Shown one piece after another: positions 44,501-56,157 of a DNA stretch of 64,000 bases. Where the stretch lies: contig NZ_BCWX01000001.1 in assembly GCF_001894805.1 (NCBI RefSeq), positions 186,001 to 250,000 on the forward strand, in the 5' to 3' direction. The stretch's first letter is position 1; each line of letters opens with the position of its first letter. The position numbers and the translations under genes were made by a program. The notes under the pieces are model-generated. The model saw only the letters and a list, made by a program, of their open reading frames with translations, did not search any database and had not been told where the DNA came from. The stretch comes from Rhodococcus globerulus NBRC 14531 (GTDB lineage Bacteria; Actinomycetota; Actinomycetes; Mycobacteriales; Mycobacteriaceae).

Positions 44501-47500
44501 CCGTTCCAGCAGATCGTGGATGTCTCGGATGCGACCCGTCTCGAGATTGTCGACGCCGATGCGGAGACGGCGCAGGGCTTGGTGATCGAGCGGCTGACGG
44601 CCAACTTCGATCTCCGCACCGACGTACCGCTGCGTGTCACGTTGGTCCGGATCAGGCCCACCGAATACATCATTGTGTTGGTGCTCCATCACATCGCGAC
44701 CGACGAATGGTCGGACGCGCCGTTGCTCGGTGACCTCACCCGCGCCTACCTGTCCCGGACACAGGGGCATGCTCCGGAGTGGGAGCCGCTGCCGGTGCAG
44801 TACGCGGATTACTCACTGTGGCAACACGATCTACTGTCGGGCGATCTGTCGGATCGCCAGCTCGGATTCTGGCGTGAGAGCCTTGCCGGACTGCCGGACG
44901 AGATAGTCCTGCCGACCAACCGTCTGCGCCCCGCTCAGCCCACTGGCACTGCAGGTAACGTCCAGATCACCCTGGGCTCTGAAGTCGTGCAGAAACTACG
45001 CGGCATTGCCGATGACCACCGCGGCACGATGTTCATGGTCCTGCACGCGGCTACAGCAGCAGTGCTCTCGCGACTGGGCGGTGGCAACGATATTGCGGTT
45101 GGTAGCCCGGTATCCGGTCGCTCGGACAGCGCGCTCGACAACCTGGTCGGGTTCTTTGTCAACACCGTTGTGCTGCGCACCGACCTGTCGGGAGATCCGA
45201 CGTTCGGCGAGCTGGTGGACCGCACCCGCGACGCCGACCTCAGCGCGATGGACCACCAGGACATCCCGTTCCAGCGGGTGGTCGAGGAGTTGGCACCGCC
45301 ACGCATCGAAGGCCGTAATCCGCTGTTCCAGGTGATGGTGAGCTATCTCCAACGCGCCGGAGTCCTTCCGGACTTCCTCGGTGTGCCCACTCGTTGGGAG
45401 CAATTGACCAACGTGCGTGCGAAGTTCGATCTCAACGTCACCTTTGTCGACGCGCCGGATACCGGTGAAGTGACCGTCATCGCCGAGTACGCCGAAGACC
45501 TTTTTGATCGTGAGCGGGTGGCGATGATCCTGGCCGTCCTGTCACGATTTGTCGATCAGGTTGCGGCCGCGCCGTCCTCGCGGGTCGGGGCTGTCGAATT
45601 GGTGGACGCCGGTGAGCGGGCGCACCGACTCGCGGTGGGCGTCGGACCCCGCGCCGCGGTCGAATCCGTGACGATCGGTGACCTTCTCTCGCGGCAGGCG
45701 GCGCTGTCGCCGACAGCCACGGCTCTGTCGGCCTTCGGCGAGCAGATCGACTACGCCCAGCTCGAGGCACGCTCGAACCGCTTGGCCCGCCTACTGATCG
45801 AAGACGGTGCCAGTCCCGGTGACGTGGTGGCCGTTGCGGTACCGCGTTCGGCAGATCTCATCGTGGCAATCCACGCGGTCGTGAAATCCGGTGCGGCGTA
45901 CCTGCCGATCGACACGGGATTGCCGCCGTCACGTATCGAGTACATGCTCGGTGACGCTCGGCCGGTGCGTGTGCTCGCAACCAGCGCGGTATCCATTCCA
46001 GGCGGTGTTGCCCGGACCGATGTCGACGCACCGGTAGTGCAGGCCCGGTTGCAGGCGCTCAGTGGTGACGCGGTGACCGAGCGTCGTAGCACCCTGACCG
46101 CGGCTCACCCGGTGTATCTCATCTACACCTCCGGTTCCACCGGAAACCCCAAGGGCGTGTTGGTGTCCCACCAGTCCGTGGTCAACCGGTTGGCCTGGGT
46201 GCAAGCGGAATCACCCGTGGTGCCAACGGACCGCGTCGTTCTCAAGACACCGACCACCTTCGACGTCTCCGTCTGGGAGTTGTTCTGGCCCAGTGTGAAC
46301 GGTGCAACCACCGTGATCGCAGGACCGGATACCCACCGGGATCCGGTGGCGCTGGTGCAGTTGCTGCGCGAGAACGACGTGACCATCGCGCACTTCGTTC
46401 CGGCCATGCTCGAAGAGGCACTCACCGAGCAGATATCCGCCGTGACGTCGTTGCGACGCGTCGTGTGCAGCGGTGAGGCGCTGCAGAATCGGACCGTCGC
46501 ACGATTTGCTGCTGCGCTACCGGGCGTGCGACTCGACAATCTGTACGGGCCGACAGAGGCCGCCGTCGAGGTCACTCTGGCAGCAGACCTTGCTCGTGAT
46601 TTGGAAGTCGACCCCGCCGGATCCTCCTCGATCGGTGGCCCGGGATCGAACGTGGAACTCTACGTTCTGGATTCGAGCCTGCAGCCGACTCCTGCCGGTG
46701 TGGCCGGCGAGCTGTACATCGGCGGAGTGCAGGTGGCGTACGGCTACCTGGGCCGGTCCGCGCTCACCGCGGATCGTTTTGTGGCCGATCCGTACGGCGA
46801 TGCTGGTTCACGGCTGTACCGGACCGGTGACTTGGTTCGTTGGACCGAGAACGGAACCATCGAATTCCTCGGCCGCTTGGACGATCAGGTCAAGATCCGC
46901 GGTTTGCGCATCGAACTCGGTGAGGTCGAGACGATCCTCGAGGGACATCCCGACGTGACTCGGGCGGTCGCCGCGGTGCATCGAAACCCCGAGGGCGAAG
47001 CCGTACTGGTCGGCTACGTCATGACGGCGGTCGGCGTCGTGGTTGACGCGACGACGTTGCGTAATGCACTGAGCGGCTCGGTTCCCGATTACCTGATCCC
47101 GGCAATCGTGATTCCGGTCGACGAATTTCCGGTCAGCTTCAACGGAAAGCTGGATCGAAAGGCACTGCCGCGCCCCAGTTTCGAGAGCGCTGTGTCCGTG
47201 CGGAAGCCGCGCACGGACTTCGAACGCCAGGTGTGCGCGGTGTTCGCGTCGGCGCTCGGCCTGGAAACGGTGGGAATCGACGACGATTTCTTCTCGCTCG
47301 GCGGCCACTCGTTGACGGCCATTCGCCTGGTCAATGCGTTGCGCAGTGAACTGGGTGTCGAGCTTGCCGTGCGCAGTGTCTTCGAAGCACCGACGGTCGC
47401 GCAGTTGGCCGTGCTGGCTGCTGACGCCGCAAGCGGCATTCGATCGACACTGGGACGGCGGGAGCGTCCGGAACGTGTGCCGGTCTCGTTTGCCCAGCGG

Positions 47501-50500
47501 CGGATGTGGATCCTCGACCAGCTGGGCGTCGACGGCGGCGCGTACAACGTGCCGATCTCGTGGCGGGTGCCGGCATCGGTGGATGTTGCCGCGCTGGCGG
47601 CGGCAGTCCAGGACGTCGTTCTTCGACACGAAGCGCTCCGCACGGTGTTTCACTCTGCGCACGGCGAGCCGTACCAGGTGGTTGTGCCGGAGAATGCCGT
47701 TGACGTGCAGGTGCACCGGCACGCGGTGTCGGCCGTCGACGTCACCGAAGAAGTTGCGCACGCCTCGCGGTACAGCTTCGACCTCGAACGTGAGATTCCC
47801 GTGCGAGTGTCGGTGTTCGAGTTCGACAACGCGGGGGAGCCACACACCGTCGTTCTCTTGCTGATCCATCACATCGCGACGGACGAATGGTCGACCCGCG
47901 CGTTGCTGGGTGACCTGATGTCGGCCTACGCGTTGCGCCAGCTCGGCCAGAGCCCGGACTGGGCGCCGTTACCGATTCAGTACGCCGACTACACACTGTG
48001 GCAGCGGGAGATTCTCGGAGATCGCGAAGATCCGGAGAGTCTTGCCGCAGCACAGGAGATCTACTGGCGCAAGAACCTTGCGGGCTTGCCGGAAGAATTG
48101 TCACTGCCCTTCGACCGGACGCGGCCTGCCCGGACGAGCTACACCGGCGGCGCTGTGTACCTGGCCTGGGAACCTGAAGTGGTTGTGGGACTGCGAGCGT
48201 TGGCCCGTGAGCACAACGTGAGCATGTTCATGCTGGCGCAGGCAGCAGTGGCCGTACTTCTGCACAAGTCCGGTGCGGGCGTGGATATTCCGCTGGGAAC
48301 CCCGGTTTCCGGACGCGGGGATGCACAACTCGAGGATCTGGTCGGGTTCTTCCTCAACACGGTGGTGCTGCGCACCGACCTGTCGGGCAATCCGACGCTC
48401 GCAGAACTGTTGAATCGAATCCGCGACAGCGATCTCGGTGCTTTCGAGCATCAGGACTTGCCGTTCGAGCAGGTAGTCGACTCGGTGCTGGGCGGCGGCG
48501 AACGGTCTCGATCGATGCATCCGCTGTTCCAGACCATGATCGTGTACTTGACGGAGCCCAACCCGGCCGAAAGCCTGGGCGCGGCAATGACGCCGGAGCC
48601 GATCGAGGTGGCGACAGCCAAGTTCGACCTGTCGTTCGACTTTGTCGAGTACGCGGGTACCGACACCGTGGTCGGCATGATCGAGTACAGCTCGGAACTC
48701 TTCGACCGCAGCACAGTCCAGCGGTTGGCTGACGGGCTGGCGCAGGTGCTGAAGGAGTTCACGGCGCTGTCCGCCGAGCGCAGGTTGTCCGAGATCGTAG
48801 CTGTTCCGGCTGCGGATCAGGAACTGATCGAGGCTGCGTGGGGTGTCAATCCGATTGTGGTGCCGACTCTTACGGCGGCGGATCTGTTCGACACGGCGGT
48901 GGCTCGCTACACCGACGAGACCGCATTGCTGGCCGCCGACGTGTCCTGGACCTTCGGAGAACTCGGTGCGCGGGTCAACCGGTTGGCGCGCGTGCTGATC
49001 GGACATGGCGTCGGCCCCGAGACTGTGGTGGCGCTGATGCTGCCGCGCTCGGCGGAGAGCGTCGTAGCGATCCTTGCGGTACTCACTGCCGGTGGCGCCT
49101 ATGTCGCGTGTGATCCCGACGCTCCGGCAGGGCGGTTGGACGCGATCTTCGAAACCGTCTCGCCGGCAGTGACTCTGACGGTGGGAGCCTTTGTCGACCG
49201 GATTCCTGCCTCGCTGGTGCTGGCGATGGACAGCCTGGAGTTCGATGAGCTGCCCTCAACGCCGGTCACCAACGCGGATCGACTCGCACCACTGCAAGAG
49301 GATCATCCGGCATACATCGTGTTCACCTCCGGATCGACCGGTGTACCGAAAGCCGTTGTCGCGCCGCATCGTGGCCTGGTGACGCTGTTCCACAGTCATC
49401 GCGCGGACCTGTATGTCCCGACGCAGGAACGGGCGCAGCGAGATCGACTGCGAGTAGGACACGCGTGGTCGTTTGCGTTCGACGCGTCGTGGCAGCCTCA
49501 GCTGTGGCTGCTCGACGGCCACGCCCTGTGCGTTGTCGACGAGACGACACAGCGGGATCCGCGTCGCATGGTCGAACAAGCGCGAGAGCAGGAGTGGGAC
49601 TTCGTCGAAGTGACGCCGTCGCACCTGGCTCAGCTGATCGACAACGGTCTGCTGGACGGGACCCGCGTGCCCGCATCACTGGGCTTCGGCGGCGAGGCCG
49701 TCTCGCAGCCGCTGTGGAATCTGTTGCGCGAGAAAGACGGAGTTGAGGCGTACAACCTGTACGGACCGAGTGAGAGTACCGTCGACGCGCTGGTTGCGCG
49801 GGTGTCGGACAGCACATCGCCCGTCGCGGGTCGGCCCGTCGGCAATACGCGTGCTCGTATTCTCGACGAGTGGTTGCGCCCCGTTCCGGTTGGCGTCGAA
49901 GGCGAGTTGTACCTGTCGGGCGACGGTGTGGTGCGCGGGTACCTCGGCGCACGCGCACGAACCGCGGAAAGGTTTGTGGCAGACCCATTTGCCGCCGACG
50001 GAACCCGGATGTATCGCACGGGCGACCGAGCCAAGTGGACGGCGTCGGGGCACATCCAGTATCGCGGTCGCACCGACGACCAGGTGAAGGTTCGTGGTTA
50101 CCGCATCGAACCCGCGGAGATCGAGGCCTCGCTGCTCGCTACCGAAGGAATCGGTGCCGCACTGGTATTGGTCCGCGATGATATCGGTGCCCGGGCACTC
50201 GTGGCATACGTCGTGGCGGACGGGATCGAACCCGACAACGCGGGCTTGCGGCGGTCCTTGAGCGCGGTGTTGCCGGACTACATGATCCCGTCTGCATTTG
50301 TGGTTCTCGACGAGATACCGACGTTGCCGAACGGCAAGATCGATCGAGCGGCCCTGCCGCGTCCGGAGATCGCGCCCATCGGGGAGTATCGCGAACCGGT
50401 GACTGAGATCGAGAAGATCCTGTGCCGGGTGGTGGCGGAGCATGTCGGGCTCGATCAGGTGGGACTCGGCGACGACATTTTTGCGCTCGGCTGTGACAGC

Positions 50501-50632
50501 ATCGGCGTGATGGCTGTGATGAGCAGGCTGCGTGAGGCGGGCTGCGAGGTGGAGGCCGCCCAGGTCTTTGCCGCCGGTTCGTTGGGCGAACTGGCAGAAG
50601 TACTAGCCCCAACTACGAAGGAAGCGGTATGA
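38543..50632 (+). CDS. NRPS2: siderophore synthetase C-E*-C*-A(hOrn)-T-C-A(Ser)-T-C-A(basic)-T
   Basis: About 4029 aa. GTG 38543 has GGAG 9 nt upstream; GTG 38513 is longer but lacks one. Approximate order: starter-type C (7-436; HHIINDGYG at about 136, GPVGELEF later), E-like domain (446-846; [10 protein letters not shown] replaces HHLVVDGVSW), D-type C-like domain (857-1287; begins [11 protein letters not shown], but [10 protein letters not shown] lacks both His), A4 (1306-1816), T4 (1860), C (1920-2356; HHIATDEWS), A5 (2376-2870), T5 (2913), C (2976-3416; HHIATDEWS), A6 (3443-3933), T6 (3977, LGCDSI). Codes by eye: A4 DMENLGLINK, the published N5-hydroxyornithine code; A5 DVWHVSLVEK, serine-like; A6 DAQEGGLVDK, acidic at 278 and 331, so a basic residue such as Lys/Orn is likely. 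It ends right after T6, so product release must be in trans or by cyclisation of a terminal hydroxyornithine-type residue. Stop overlaps the next ATG. Confidence 0.93.
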   Translation: MQSEFTVTAAQRSIYFGHQLDSVGHLYNTGIYTETLGEVDIDRVVEACRSVLDQAETLHVNFDVDARGALVQIARESRDWDLPVIDFRAEADPREASLRWMRERMESPVDLATDLLFTFAVHLIDGDTMRLYQQYHHIINDGYGIALVLNKIMRAYVEGTAPDLSAEWALARFVETDVEYTSGTTIDDDRDYWIAELGDLPTSPRLITVDHQPAPGVTSVTLTLDLERRQRLEEYGKAHGLRLSWLVIALLGGYVARATGTTDVVLSLPTTARGTRELRAVPGMVASVLPMRIDVGEQARLADIATSAEQKMWKLLKHGRYRGEAIGRELAAKNPDWRPPGIGINIMPNSTSRFTIGRESNVEMLASGPVGELEFIVLLHKSGQPIEIGLRSHPDNAQRCNEIADSLGDFIDSFLEAVDESVWSYDVDGLDVVAADRPHDEDGAGPLTLLPSLAARRDNGQPVAGTLREHRITAPANLTREQLVDTVEAIVTHHHGLRATLTAPVPVLWMLAVAEPDAVKADSLVGDDVVPDPATGRGLCVSCSAEGDLILTAAAGLIDDVSWKVVTEDFATALRAVSRGRKVMLPPVPTSLKAHARRFAEEATSPSRLAELVTWTSVLGPGANLVMATDTAGAPAARTELLTPAEYDTATTRVPSLVKGEPADVWAAATALAVSRWTKRIAGSDELTVDVWRDGRQPWGAGDDVDLSRTVGPLGSTSPIRLVLTDDAHSALRSAKERARAAGGSGWPLLRYANVQAGPALAALPKPQVLVRTGGDRIGRYALDIAVHADQSGGATVEFASDFGIDDAELATLAGLWRDALRELVALVEGGATFGLTPSDLRHIALTQSEIELVESVSDVVIEDIWPLSPLQRGLFFQSVFDSGQDIYTAQFSLDFGHRIDVARMRGAAASLLDENPTVRAGFTNDGLGDPVQFIGTGLEVPFVEADLSMLSPAEQKTGAEELAAADRARPFDLTAPPLWRMLLIHLGDGIDRLVINREFILWDGWSGALFVDQLLARYAGDAVPAAGAQFTDYLTWLDSRDPGVAAQAWRRNFEGFENPTLIAAGAKGGAPVVPTRIESYVDAELTAALREQARRSGVTLNALMNAVMGLLLSAESGRTDVVFGSTVAGRPTEIAGLESVLGMFLNTVPVRVTLVPGETVSQLLRRMQDEYVERMECEYLGLGEIQRATGHTELFDTLFVLQNFKNATEMAAQSARHDIVAEDSLDHTHYPLAVVVSPGEQLHVKIDYRHDIVDATRAHALHERFITLLETVAHDGDRLVAAVPALTPTELGRAALSWDAPLPAVEDVTIAEMLIERAATIPDEVALVFGDERVTYQELAGRVEALARQLIIRGGGPESVVALGLPRTVDMVVALFAVLRAGAAYLPLELDQPDDRLATVIEDAEPVLFVTNAAAAARLGLPADRSILLGGSNDWDTSPLTAAELGAFAPGRVGRLDHPAYVIYTSGSTGKPKGVLTPYRGLTNMQRNHQEKIFEPVVAAEGGRRLRVAHTVSFAFDMSWEELLWLVEGHEVHICDEDLRRDANALVDYCDRQQIDVVNVTPTYATALLAEGLLDREPIDGNRTGHRPSLVLLGGEAVPDSVWNRLRESDGTLGYNLYGPTEYTINTLGAGTDDSVTPTVGTPIRATRGYILDAWLRPVVDGVAGELYIAGVGLARGYLGRTDLTADRFVADPFGGDRMYRTGDFVRLRRDGNLDYLGRIDDQVKIRGYRVELHEIESAVESHPLAASAAVVAVEDPLVPGMKRLAGYMVVTDDSDPDIVATVLAYLRAKLPDYMVPSTLQIIDAIPMTVNGKLDAKALPMPEIRTGASSRPPKNATEQALCDVFADLLELDSVGAEDDFFELGGHSMIAMRVVSRVRAEFDVQLTIRDLFEARTPALIAELLPSAASAQPSIVVGNRPEFVPLSAAQERLWMLAQLQDDSLSYHYAHVARLDGALDEAALAAALQDVVGRHESLRTVIGIVDGNPFQQIVDVSDATRLEIVDADAETAQGLVIERLTANFDLRTDVPLRVTLVRIRPTEYIIVLVLHHIATDEWSDAPLLGDLTRAYLSRTQGHAPEWEPLPVQYADYSLWQHDLLSGDLSDRQLGFWRESLAGLPDEIVLPTNRLRPAQPTGTAGNVQITLGSEVVQKLRGIADDHRGTMFMVLHAATAAVLSRLGGGNDIAVGSPVSGRSDSALDNLVGFFVNTVVLRTDLSGDPTFGELVDRTRDADLSAMDHQDIPFQRVVEELAPPRIEGRNPLFQVMVSYLQRAGVLPDFLGVPTRWEQLTNVRAKFDLNVTFVDAPDTGEVTVIAEYAEDLFDRERVAMILAVLSRFVDQVAAAPSSRVGAVELVDAGERAHRLAVGVGPRAAVESVTIGDLLSRQAALSPTATALSAFGEQIDYAQLEARSNRLARLLIEDGASPGDVVAVAVPRSADLIVAIHAVVKSGAAYLPIDTGLPPSRIEYMLGDARPVRVLATSAVSIPGGVARTDVDAPVVQARLQALSGDAVTERRSTLTAAHPVYLIYTSGSTGNPKGVLVSHQSVVNRLAWVQAESPVVPTDRVVLKTPTTFDVSVWELFWPSVNGATTVIAGPDTHRDPVALVQLLRENDVTIAHFVPAMLEEALTEQISAVTSLRRVVCSGEALQNRTVARFAAALPGVRLDNLYGPTEAAVEVTLAADLARDLEVDPAGSSSIGGPGSNVELYVLDSSLQPTPAGVAGELYIGGVQVAYGYLGRSALTADRFVADPYGDAGSRLYRTGDLVRWTENGTIEFLGRLDDQVKIRGLRIELGEVETILEGHPDVTRAVAAVHRNPEGEAVLVGYVMTAVGVVVDATTLRNALSGSVPDYLIPAIVIPVDEFPVSFNGKLDRKALPRPSFESAVSVRKPRTDFERQVCAVFASALGLETVGIDDDFFSLGGHSLTAIRLVNALRSELGVELAVRSVFEAPTVAQLAVLAADAASGIRSTLGRRERPERVPVSFAQRRMWILDQLGVDGGAYNVPISWRVPASVDVAALAAAVQDVVLRHEALRTVFHSAHGEPYQVVVPENAVDVQVHRHAVSAVDVTEEVAHASRYSFDLEREIPVRVSVFEFDNAGEPHTVVLLLIHHIATDEWSTRALLGDLMSAYALRQLGQSPDWAPLPIQYADYTLWQREILGDREDPESLAAAQEIYWRKNLAGLPEELSLPFDRTRPARTSYTGGAVYLAWEPEVVVGLRALAREHNVSMFMLAQAAVAVLLHKSGAGVDIPLGTPVSGRGDAQLEDLVGFFLNTVVLRTDLSGNPTLAELLNRIRDSDLGAFEHQDLPFEQVVDSVLGGGERSRSMHPLFQTMIVYLTEPNPAESLGAAMTPEPIEVATAKFDLSFDFVEYAGTDTVVGMIEYSSELFDRSTVQRLADGLAQVLKEFTALSAERRLSEIVAVPAADQELIEAAWGVNPIVVPTLTAADLFDTAVARYTDETALLAADVSWTFGELGARVNRLARVLIGHGVGPETVVALMLPRSAESVVAILAVLTAGGAYVACDPDAPAGRLDAIFETVSPAVTLTVGAFVDRIPASLVLAMDSLEFDELPSTPVTNADRLAPLQEDHPAYIVFTSGSTGVPKAVVAPHRGLVTLFHSHRADLYVPTQERAQRDRLRVGHAWSFAFDASWQPQLWLLDGHALCVVDETTQRDPRRMVEQAREQEWDFVEVTPSHLAQLIDNGLLDGTRVPASLGFGGEAVSQPLWNLLREKDGVEAYNLYGPSESTVDALVARVSDSTSPVAGRPVGNTRARILDEWLRPVPVGVEGELYLSGDGVVRGYLGARARTAERFVADPFAADGTRMYRTGDRAKWTASGHIQYRGRTDDQVKVRGYRIEPAEIEASLLATEGIGAALVLVRDDIGARALVAYVVADGIEPDNAGLRRSLSAVLPDYMIPSAFVVLDEIPTLPNGKIDRAALPRPEIAPIGEYREPVTEIEKILCRVVAEHVGLDQVGLGDDIFALGCDSIGVMAVMSRLREAGCEVEAAQVFAAGSLGELAEVLAPTTKEAV

Positions 50633-51681
50633 ATTCTCGATGGAATCGCAGGATCGGTGCAGCGCTGGCCGCGGCAACCGTTCTGCTCGGTGTTACGGCG
50701 TGCGGGTCCGATTCAGGTACCACCGACGCCGACAAGCCCACCTCGGCGAGCGCCGACGCCGGCCAGTACCCGGTGACGGTGTCCGGCAAGTTCGGTGAGA
50801 CGACCATCGAGTCCGCCCCGACCCGCGCGATGCCGCTTTCCCCGCAGGACGCAGACATTCTGCTCTCGCTCGGCGTCACGCCGATCGCGATTCCGGTGGA
50901 TGCACAGAACCGTGCCGCGACCGGCGGCTCCGGAGTGTGGCCGTGGCAGGTAGAGGCATTCGGCGGAAAGACACCCGAAACCCTCGACATGGAAACGGGT
51001 GCCGGATCGATCACCGAGCAGCTGGCTGTGCTCGAGCCCGACATCATTGTCTCCACCGGTTTCTGGGGACTCGACCAGGCTGCGTACGGCCAGCTGAGCA
51101 AGCAGTTCCCGGTGGTCCACTTCGACACCAAGGCCAACGGCGAGCCGTGGCAGGACTCGACTCGTAAAGTTGCTGCCGCACTCGGTATCCCGGCCAAGGC
51201 TGAAGAGGTGATCGCGGCTGCCGAAGCGGATCTGGCCAAGGCACGCGCCGATAACCCGACGATCGCGGGCAAGACGTACAACGCGATCATCGGCGACACC
51301 GGCGGCCAGTTGTCGGTGCTGGCCTCCGACGAACGCGGTATCGGCCAGTTCCTCACCTCGCTCGGATTGGTCCTGAGCCCGTATGCCACGACGCTTCCCG
51401 TCGACGCGGACGGTCGGGGCATCCTGTCCTACGAGAATGTCGGAGACATGAACGCGGACGTGCTGTTTGTCGTCTCACCCACCGGAGACCTGGGTTACCT
51501 CACCAAGTTCGAGGGCTGGAACGCGTTGCCTGCCGTGCAGGACGGCGCCGTGGTGTCGCTGGCCCGTAACACCGGTCTGCCCAACGCCGTCGGATTCCCG
51601 TCGGCGCTCTCGCTCGGCTGGGCTACCGACCAGGTCATGCCGCTCATCTCCGACGCGGTCGCGAAGGGCGCAGCGGGCTAG
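50629..51681 (+). CDS. Fe-siderophore ABC transporter substrate-binding lipoprotein
   Basis: 350 aa. Lipobox VTAC places the lipidated Cys at about 26. The mature part is a FepB/FhuD-type class III binding protein: [24 protein letters not shown] start block split by a short turn, [26 protein letters not shown] and [15 protein letters not shown] near the end. It should capture the ferric form of this cluster's siderophore at the outer face of the membrane. ATG overlaps the NRPS2 stop (ATGA). Permease and ATPase genes are not in the window. Confidence 0.92.
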   Translation: MNSRWNRRIGAALAAATVLLGVTACGSDSGTTDADKPTSASADAGQYPVTVSGKFGETTIESAPTRAMPLSPQDADILLSLGVTPIAIPVDAQNRAATGGSGVWPWQVEAFGGKTPETLDMETGAGSITEQLAVLEPDIIVSTGFWGLDQAAYGQLSKQFPVVHFDTKANGEPWQDSTRKVAAALGIPAKAEEVIAAAEADLAKARADNPTIAGKTYNAIIGDTGGQLSVLASDERGIGQFLTSLGLVLSPYATTLPVDADGRGILSYENVGDMNADVLFVVSPTGDLGYLTKFEGWNALPAVQDGAVVSLARNTGLPNAVGFPSALSLGWATDQVMPLISDAVAKGAAG

Positions 51682-51683
51682 CG

Positions 51684-52967
51684 ATGAGCGAACGCGGAGT
51701 GCTACTCGACCTACGGCCGTTGCGCGAAAGCGCGCCGTTCCGGAGAGTGTTCATTGCACGTACCATCTCGATCTTCGGTATCGGGATGCTGATGGTCGGT
51801 GTGCCGATCCAGATGTACGCGCTCACGGAATCGTCCTTCATGGTCGGTCTCGTGGCAGCCGTCGAAGGCGGTGCGTCCATCGGCGGCATGGTGGTCGGCG
51901 GAATACTTGCCGACAAATACGACCGGAAGACCCTGATTCTGTTTGCGCGCACAGTATCCGGATTGACGTTTGTCGGGTTGGCTCTCAACGCGATGCTCGA
52001 GAATCCGTCGACGGTGGCAATCTTTGTGCTTGCCGTTGTCAACGGGCTTATCGGTTCGATCAGTATCGCAGCGCTCTTTGCCGTCATCCCCAGTCTTATC
52101 CCCAAGGACCAATTGGTGGGTGTCGGTGCGCTCAACGTGCTCAGCGCGCGGGCGGGCGCCGTGATTTCCCCGGCACTCGGCGGGTTGTTGATCGCGGCAA
52201 CATCGGTGGCCTGGAACTACTGGGTTGCGGCCGCCGGAACCGTGATCACCATCGTGCTTCTCGCGGGATTACCGTCCATGATGCCACCGGTCCACGAGCA
52301 CGAGTCCGGGCACGGCGAACCGCCGGTGTCCGTGACGGGCTTCATCTTCGGGCACCGCGTGGTAGGCGGTGTCATGGCAGTTGGTGTGATCGCGATGCTC
52401 GGCAGCGGTGTCCTCGTTCTGGTTCCCGGGTTCGTCGACGAACGATTCACGGGTGACTCGCGCGCGGTGGGCATGTTGTACGCGGCCGGCGCCATCGGTG
52501 CGGTGCTGGCCACCGTCACCAGCGGTTGGCTTGGCCGCCTTGCACATCCGGGCCGTGTGCTGATGGCGGCACTGGTTGCGGCCTTTGCCGTGCAAGCCCT
52601 GGTCGGCTTGGCCACAGGACTGGTAGTGGCTGTTCTCCTGCTGGTCGTGGTGGGTGCCGTCACCTCCGTTCAGGAAGTGCTCCGGTATTCGATCATCCAG
52701 ACCCACACGCCGACAGCACTGCTGGGGCGAGTCAACGGATTGTGGGCGGCACAGGAAGTTGCCGGACTCTCGGTCGGTGCATTGATTGCCGGCGCATTCG
52801 GAGCAGCCTTCCTGCCGTCGACTGCTGTTGTCGTTTACAGCCTGACCCTCGGCGGTGTCGCATTACTGTCGACGGTGGTGCTCGGGTCACTACGGCGAGT
52901 AACCGGCGGGACCCCAGATCTGCAAACACCAGACCTTGAAACAGAACTCGAAAAGGAACACCGATGA
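51684..52967 (+). CDS. EntS-like MFS siderophore exporter
   Basis: 427 aa with about 12 hydrophobic segments. The first cytoplasmic loop reads [19 protein letters not shown], the MFS motif A variant of EntS/drug-efflux carriers. EntS exports enterobactin; here it probably exports the newly made siderophore. It starts 2 nt after the binding-protein stop, and its own stop overlaps the aryl carrier start (ATGA). Confidence 0.9.
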   Translation: MSERGVLLDLRPLRESAPFRRVFIARTISIFGIGMLMVGVPIQMYALTESSFMVGLVAAVEGGASIGGMVVGGILADKYDRKTLILFARTVSGLTFVGLALNAMLENPSTVAIFVLAVVNGLIGSISIAALFAVIPSLIPKDQLVGVGALNVLSARAGAVISPALGGLLIAATSVAWNYWVAAAGTVITIVLLAGLPSMMPPVHEHESGHGEPPVSVTGFIFGHRVVGGVMAVGVIAMLGSGVLVLVPGFVDERFTGDSRAVGMLYAAGAIGAVLATVTSGWLGRLAHPGRVLMAALVAAFAVQALVGLATGLVVAVLLLVVVGAVTSVQEVLRYSIIQTHTPTALLGRVNGLWAAQEVAGLSVGALIAGAFGAAFLPSTAVVVYSLTLGGVALLSTVVLGSLRRVTGGTPDLQTPDLETELEKEHR

Positions 52968-53194
52968 CCACTGCATTCACCCGCGAGCGCATCATCTCCG
53001 ATCTTGCCGAGGTCCTCGATCTCCCCGTTGACGAGTTGACCGAAGACGTGAGCCTGATCGACCTTGGCCTGGATTCGGTGCGGCTGATGTCGTTGGTCGA
53101 GCGCTGGCGATTCGAGGGAGCGGCAATCGATTTCGTGGATCTGGCATCGGACCCGCAGGTGGGTGCCTGGCTCGAGGTAATGGGTGCCGAATAG
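52964..53194 (+). CDS. Stand-alone aryl carrier protein (EntB C-terminal domain equivalent)
   Basis: 76 aa. The sequence [19 protein letters not shown] followed by [19 protein letters not shown] follows EntB's aryl carrier (LIDYGLDSVRMM...IDFVMLAKNPTIDAW) nearly position by position. The Ser of GLDSVR is the phosphopantetheine site. It should be charged with DHB by DhbE and feed a starter C domain. In enterobactin-type systems this domain is fused to isochorismatase; here that enzyme is at 25693, 27 kb away. Confidence 0.9.
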   Translation: MTTAFTRERIISDLAEVLDLPVDELTEDVSLIDLGLDSVRLMSLVERWRFEGAAIDFVDLASDPQVGAWLEVMGAE

Positions 53195-54206
53195 CGGCGC
53201 GGTCGACCCAGCGTCCACCACGAGTTCTGTGACCGGCGGCCGCCGGATAGTTCGGCGGGCGGTATATCTCGCCGGAGCGGCCGCCGTCGGTGTGGCAGCG
53301 CTGGGCGTGATTGTTTTCTATGTCGGGCCTGAGTCCAACACGTTGATCATCGCGTCGTCGTTTGTTCCGCTGATGCTCGGTGTCGGTCTGTTGGGTCTGT
53401 TGGTACTGGCAGCAACACGATCGTGGCGGACTCTCGCCGTTGGGGTTGCAGTTGTGTTGGCGGGGGCGTTCACCCAGGCGCCGCTGTTTGTCTCGAACAC
53501 GCCGGACACGGTTGCCGGAGAGGGAATCCGGGTGATGCAGGCGAATATCCGCCTGGGAGAGGCCGATCCGGATGCGTTGGTGGATCAGGTTCGCTCGCAC
53601 TCGATCGACGTACTCACCATTCAGGAACTGACGGACTCAGCGGTGCAGCAGCTGGACACGCATGGTCTGGCTGCATTGCTTCCGTACCGGTTCGTCGAGC
53701 CGAAGGACGGCGGCGGTGGTACCGGAATCTACAGTCGCTTCCCGCTCACGGAGCAGGAGTCGTTGGGCCGTTTCGCGATGTCCAATCTCGTCGCAACAGC
53801 GGATATCGGTGACGGCCGCAGCGTGACGGTGGCCTCGGTGCACCCGATGCCGCCTTATCCGTCCCCTGCCTGGATGTGGGCGTCGGAGATGGGCAAGGTG
53901 AACGGATTGCTGCACGAGCAGGCGGCCGACGGCAAGCCGATGATTGTTGGCGGCGACTTCAATTCGACATACTCGCACAGCCGTTTTCGTGCGATCCTGA
54001 CGGACGGTTTTACCGATGCCGCGGAACAGACGGGCGCGGGGTTTGTGATGACTTTCCCCGCCGACACGTGGTATCCGGCGTTGATCGGGATCGACCACAT
54101 CGTGACGAACAGGGCGACAGTGACGCACTTCGAGCGGATCGAGATCGAGGGTTCGGATCACCATGGTCTGGTGGCGACGGTGACACCCCATTTTGACGGA
54201 ACCTAG
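53184..54206 (+). CDS. Membrane-anchored endonuclease/exonuclease/phosphatase-fold protein
   Basis: 340 aa from GTG 53184, overlapping the aryl carrier by 11 nt. Three N-terminal hydrophobic helices (about 28-46, 52-72, 76-94) are followed by an EEP domain with MQANIRL, TIQELT (metal Glu), [15 protein letters not shown] and a final [11 protein letters not shown]. The active site should face outward. The same fold includes DNases, phosphodiesterases and sphingomyelinases, so the substrate is open. Tight coupling to the siderophore operon suggests a linked role, perhaps phosphate or siderophore-intermediate hydrolysis. Confidence 0.8.
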   Translation: MPNSGAVDPASTTSSVTGGRRIVRRAVYLAGAAAVGVAALGVIVFYVGPESNTLIIASSFVPLMLGVGLLGLLVLAATRSWRTLAVGVAVVLAGAFTQAPLFVSNTPDTVAGEGIRVMQANIRLGEADPDALVDQVRSHSIDVLTIQELTDSAVQQLDTHGLAALLPYRFVEPKDGGGGTGIYSRFPLTEQESLGRFAMSNLVATADIGDGRSVTVASVHPMPPYPSPAWMWASEMGKVNGLLHEQAADGKPMIVGGDFNSTYSHSRFRAILTDGFTDAAEQTGAGFVMTFPADTWYPALIGIDHIVTNRATVTHFERIEIEGSDHHGLVATVTPHFDGT

Positions 54207-54221
54207 GTTATCCTAACTTTC
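54203..54221 (+). promoter_or_regulatory. Candidate iron box upstream of the GT2 pair
   Basis: CTAGGTTATCCTAACTTTC matches about 13 of 19 consensus positions, with half-sites TAGGTTA and CCTAAC. It overlaps the stop of the preceding gene and lies 36 nt before the first GT2 start. Confidence 0.5.
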
Positions 54222-54256
54222 TGTTGGTGTTTTCTATCGAGAGACCTGAGTGATCG

Positions 54257-55252
54257 GTGAACCGTAACCCTGCCGGTGTGAGTGTGGTTGTGCCGGTGTA
54301 TCGGTGCTTGCCGTACGTGGAGAATTGCCTGCGTTCGGTGCTCGAGCAGACTCGCCCGATTACGCAGATCGTTCTGGTGGACGATCGCGGTGGGGACGAG
54401 TCCATGGCACGCGCGGAGTCCTATCTACGTTCGCGCGGAGTCGATTTCACCTCCGTGGTTCACGAGCGCAATGAGGGGTTGGGGCGCGCTCGCAATTCCG
54501 GTCTGGGTGCTGTGACCGAAGATCTCGTCTGGTTTCTCGACAGCGACGACGAGGCGGCACCTGATTTTGTCGAACGACTCGAGTCGGCGCTGATTACTGC
54601 CTCGGCCGACTTCGCCTGCACCAGAACAACTCGCGTCGACGAATCCGGTCGAGCCATCCAGATCGACGAGGCGCCGTTCGACGCGATGGTGGTGTCTGGC
54701 AAGGAGTTTGCGCGACGCCTGATTCTCGGGGACGCAAAAGCCTACGCATGCACCAAACTCTTCCGCCGCGAGTTACTGGGGGAGCGCACATGGGACGAGG
54801 GGCAGGGGTACGAGGACATGGCGCCCGTGTTGCGAATGTCGTTGGCTGCCGAGCGAGTTGCCCTGGTTGAGGAGCCGTTGTATCGGTATCTCTACCGTGA
54901 GGGCTCGATCAGTACCTCGCTCACCCCGCGTACGCTGGACTTGTTCAAAGTCGAACGCGACATCGACAGTGCACTGGGCGACCATTCTCTGAGCACGACG
55001 TGGGGCAATGAGATACGCGCCTTCCGCTACCGCGAGGTGCTGACGTCCGTGGCTCACGTGGCCATGCGCGCCCGCCACGCGTCGCCGACGCGGCCCGCAC
55101 TCTACGACGAGGCGATTACCCGTGTGCGTCGGTCGATTTCGACGGACGACGTGATTCCGTTGGTACGCACCGGTCACCGCCGCGAGGCCTTGTTCGCGGT
55201 GATGGTGAAGTACACCCCAGGCCTGTACTCCGCGATTCTGAGACACCGATGA
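54257..55252 (+). CDS. GT2-family glycosyltransferase
   Basis: 331 aa from GTG 54257. GT-A fold: VSVVVPVYRCLPYVENCLRS start, LVDDRGGDES, RNEGLGRARNSGL, and LVWFLDSDDEAAP with the DxD-type metal site. The C-terminal part (about 200-331) is helical. It resembles enzymes acting on surface glycans. A candidate iron box precedes it, and its stop overlaps the ATG of the second GT2 gene. Confidence 0.85.
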   Translation: MNRNPAGVSVVVPVYRCLPYVENCLRSVLEQTRPITQIVLVDDRGGDESMARAESYLRSRGVDFTSVVHERNEGLGRARNSGLGAVTEDLVWFLDSDDEAAPDFVERLESALITASADFACTRTTRVDESGRAIQIDEAPFDAMVVSGKEFARRLILGDAKAYACTKLFRRELLGERTWDEGQGYEDMAPVLRMSLAAERVALVEEPLYRYLYREGSISTSLTPRTLDLFKVERDIDSALGDHSLSTTWGNEIRAFRYREVLTSVAHVAMRARHASPTRPALYDEAITRVRRSISTDDVIPLVRTGHRREALFAVMVKYTPGLYSAILRHR

Positions 55253-56157
55253 GGGCACCGATGAGCGCACCGCTGGTCACCGTCCTGATCCCCGCCTACA
55301 ACGCCGGGCCCTACCTGCGCGAGGCGCTGGATTCGGTTCTTACACAGGATTTCCGTGACTTCGAACTACTCGTGATCGACGACGGGTCCACCGACAACAC
55401 GGACGAGGTGCTCGCGTCGGTGTCCGATCCGCGACTGCGGGTGGTGCGCCAAGACAACACCGGACTGGTCGGTGCTCTGAACCGAGGTCTCGCGGAAGCA
55501 CGGGGGCAGTTCCTGGCGCGGATGGACGCCGACGATCGGATGGGTGTCGGCCGGTTGTCCGCCCAATTGGCAGTGTTGACGGCTGATCCGTCGATAGTGT
55601 CGTGCGGTACCGATTACGAACTGTTCGGGGCAATGTCGGGCAGGGTTCGGATGCCGCGTTCGGATGCGGCCTGCCGCCAGAGGTTGTTGCTCGGCAGTTG
55701 TCACTGCGGCGCATCGGTCATGATCCGCAAGCCCATCCTGGACCGCAGTGGTCTCGAGTTCCGGACGGAGTTCGCTCACGCGGAGGACTACCGGATGTTC
55801 GCGGAACTCTCGGAGTTCGGTCGTCTCGCCAACGTGGCGATGATCGGATACGAGTACCGGATCTACCCCCACCAGGTCAGTGCCGTGCACGGGTCGCAGC
55901 AGCGGATTGCGCACCAGCGGATCGCTCGCGAGTACGCGGAGTCGATTGGCGTCCGGCCGCTTTCGGACGAGGCGCTGACTGCGCTGCTGTGGCCGCAGGT
56001 ACCGGCGGGGCCGTTGCCCGTGGCGGCGGTGCGGGCGTTGGCGGACATCGCGCGCCCGGCTGCCTCTGTGGTGATACGACGCCCGGGCGTCGAGACCATC
56101 CGGTTCACCGGACGAAAAATAGTCGAGACGCTCGCGAAAGTGCGAGCAGCGCACTAG
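55249..56157 (+). CDS. GT2-family glycosyltransferase
   Basis: 302 aa. LVTVLIPAYNAGPYLREALD, VIDDGSTDNT and FLARMDADDRM give a typical GT-A glycosyltransferase with DxD (MDADD). The middle carries EDYRMFAELSEFG, the usual catalytic-base ED region. ATG 55249 overlaps the preceding stop, so the pair is co-translated. Its stop shares a CTAG with the stop of the convergent flippase gene. Confidence 0.87.
   Translation: MRAPMSAPLVTVLIPAYNAGPYLREALDSVLTQDFRDFELLVIDDGSTDNTDEVLASVSDPRLRVVRQDNTGLVGALNRGLAEARGQFLARMDADDRMGVGRLSAQLAVLTADPSIVSCGTDYELFGAMSGRVRMPRSDAACRQRLLLGSCHCGASVMIRKPILDRSGLEFRTEFAHAEDYRMFAELSEFGRLANVAMIGYEYRIYPHQVSAVHGSQQRIAHQRIAREYAESIGVRPLSDEALTALLWPQVPAGPLPVAAVRALADIARPAASVVIRRPGVETIRFTGRKIVETLAKVRAAH

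Noticed and set aside
46808-47872. 354-codon minus-strand open frame inside NRPS2
   Set aside because: Antisense shadow of high-GC coding DNA; NRPS motifs on the plus strand are unbroken.
22713-54206. Heterobactin cluster assignment
   Set aside because: As I recall, heterobactin is DHB-Arg-Gly-hOrn made with a single NRPS having a C-PCP-A module; here there are six A domains with other codes and no such module.
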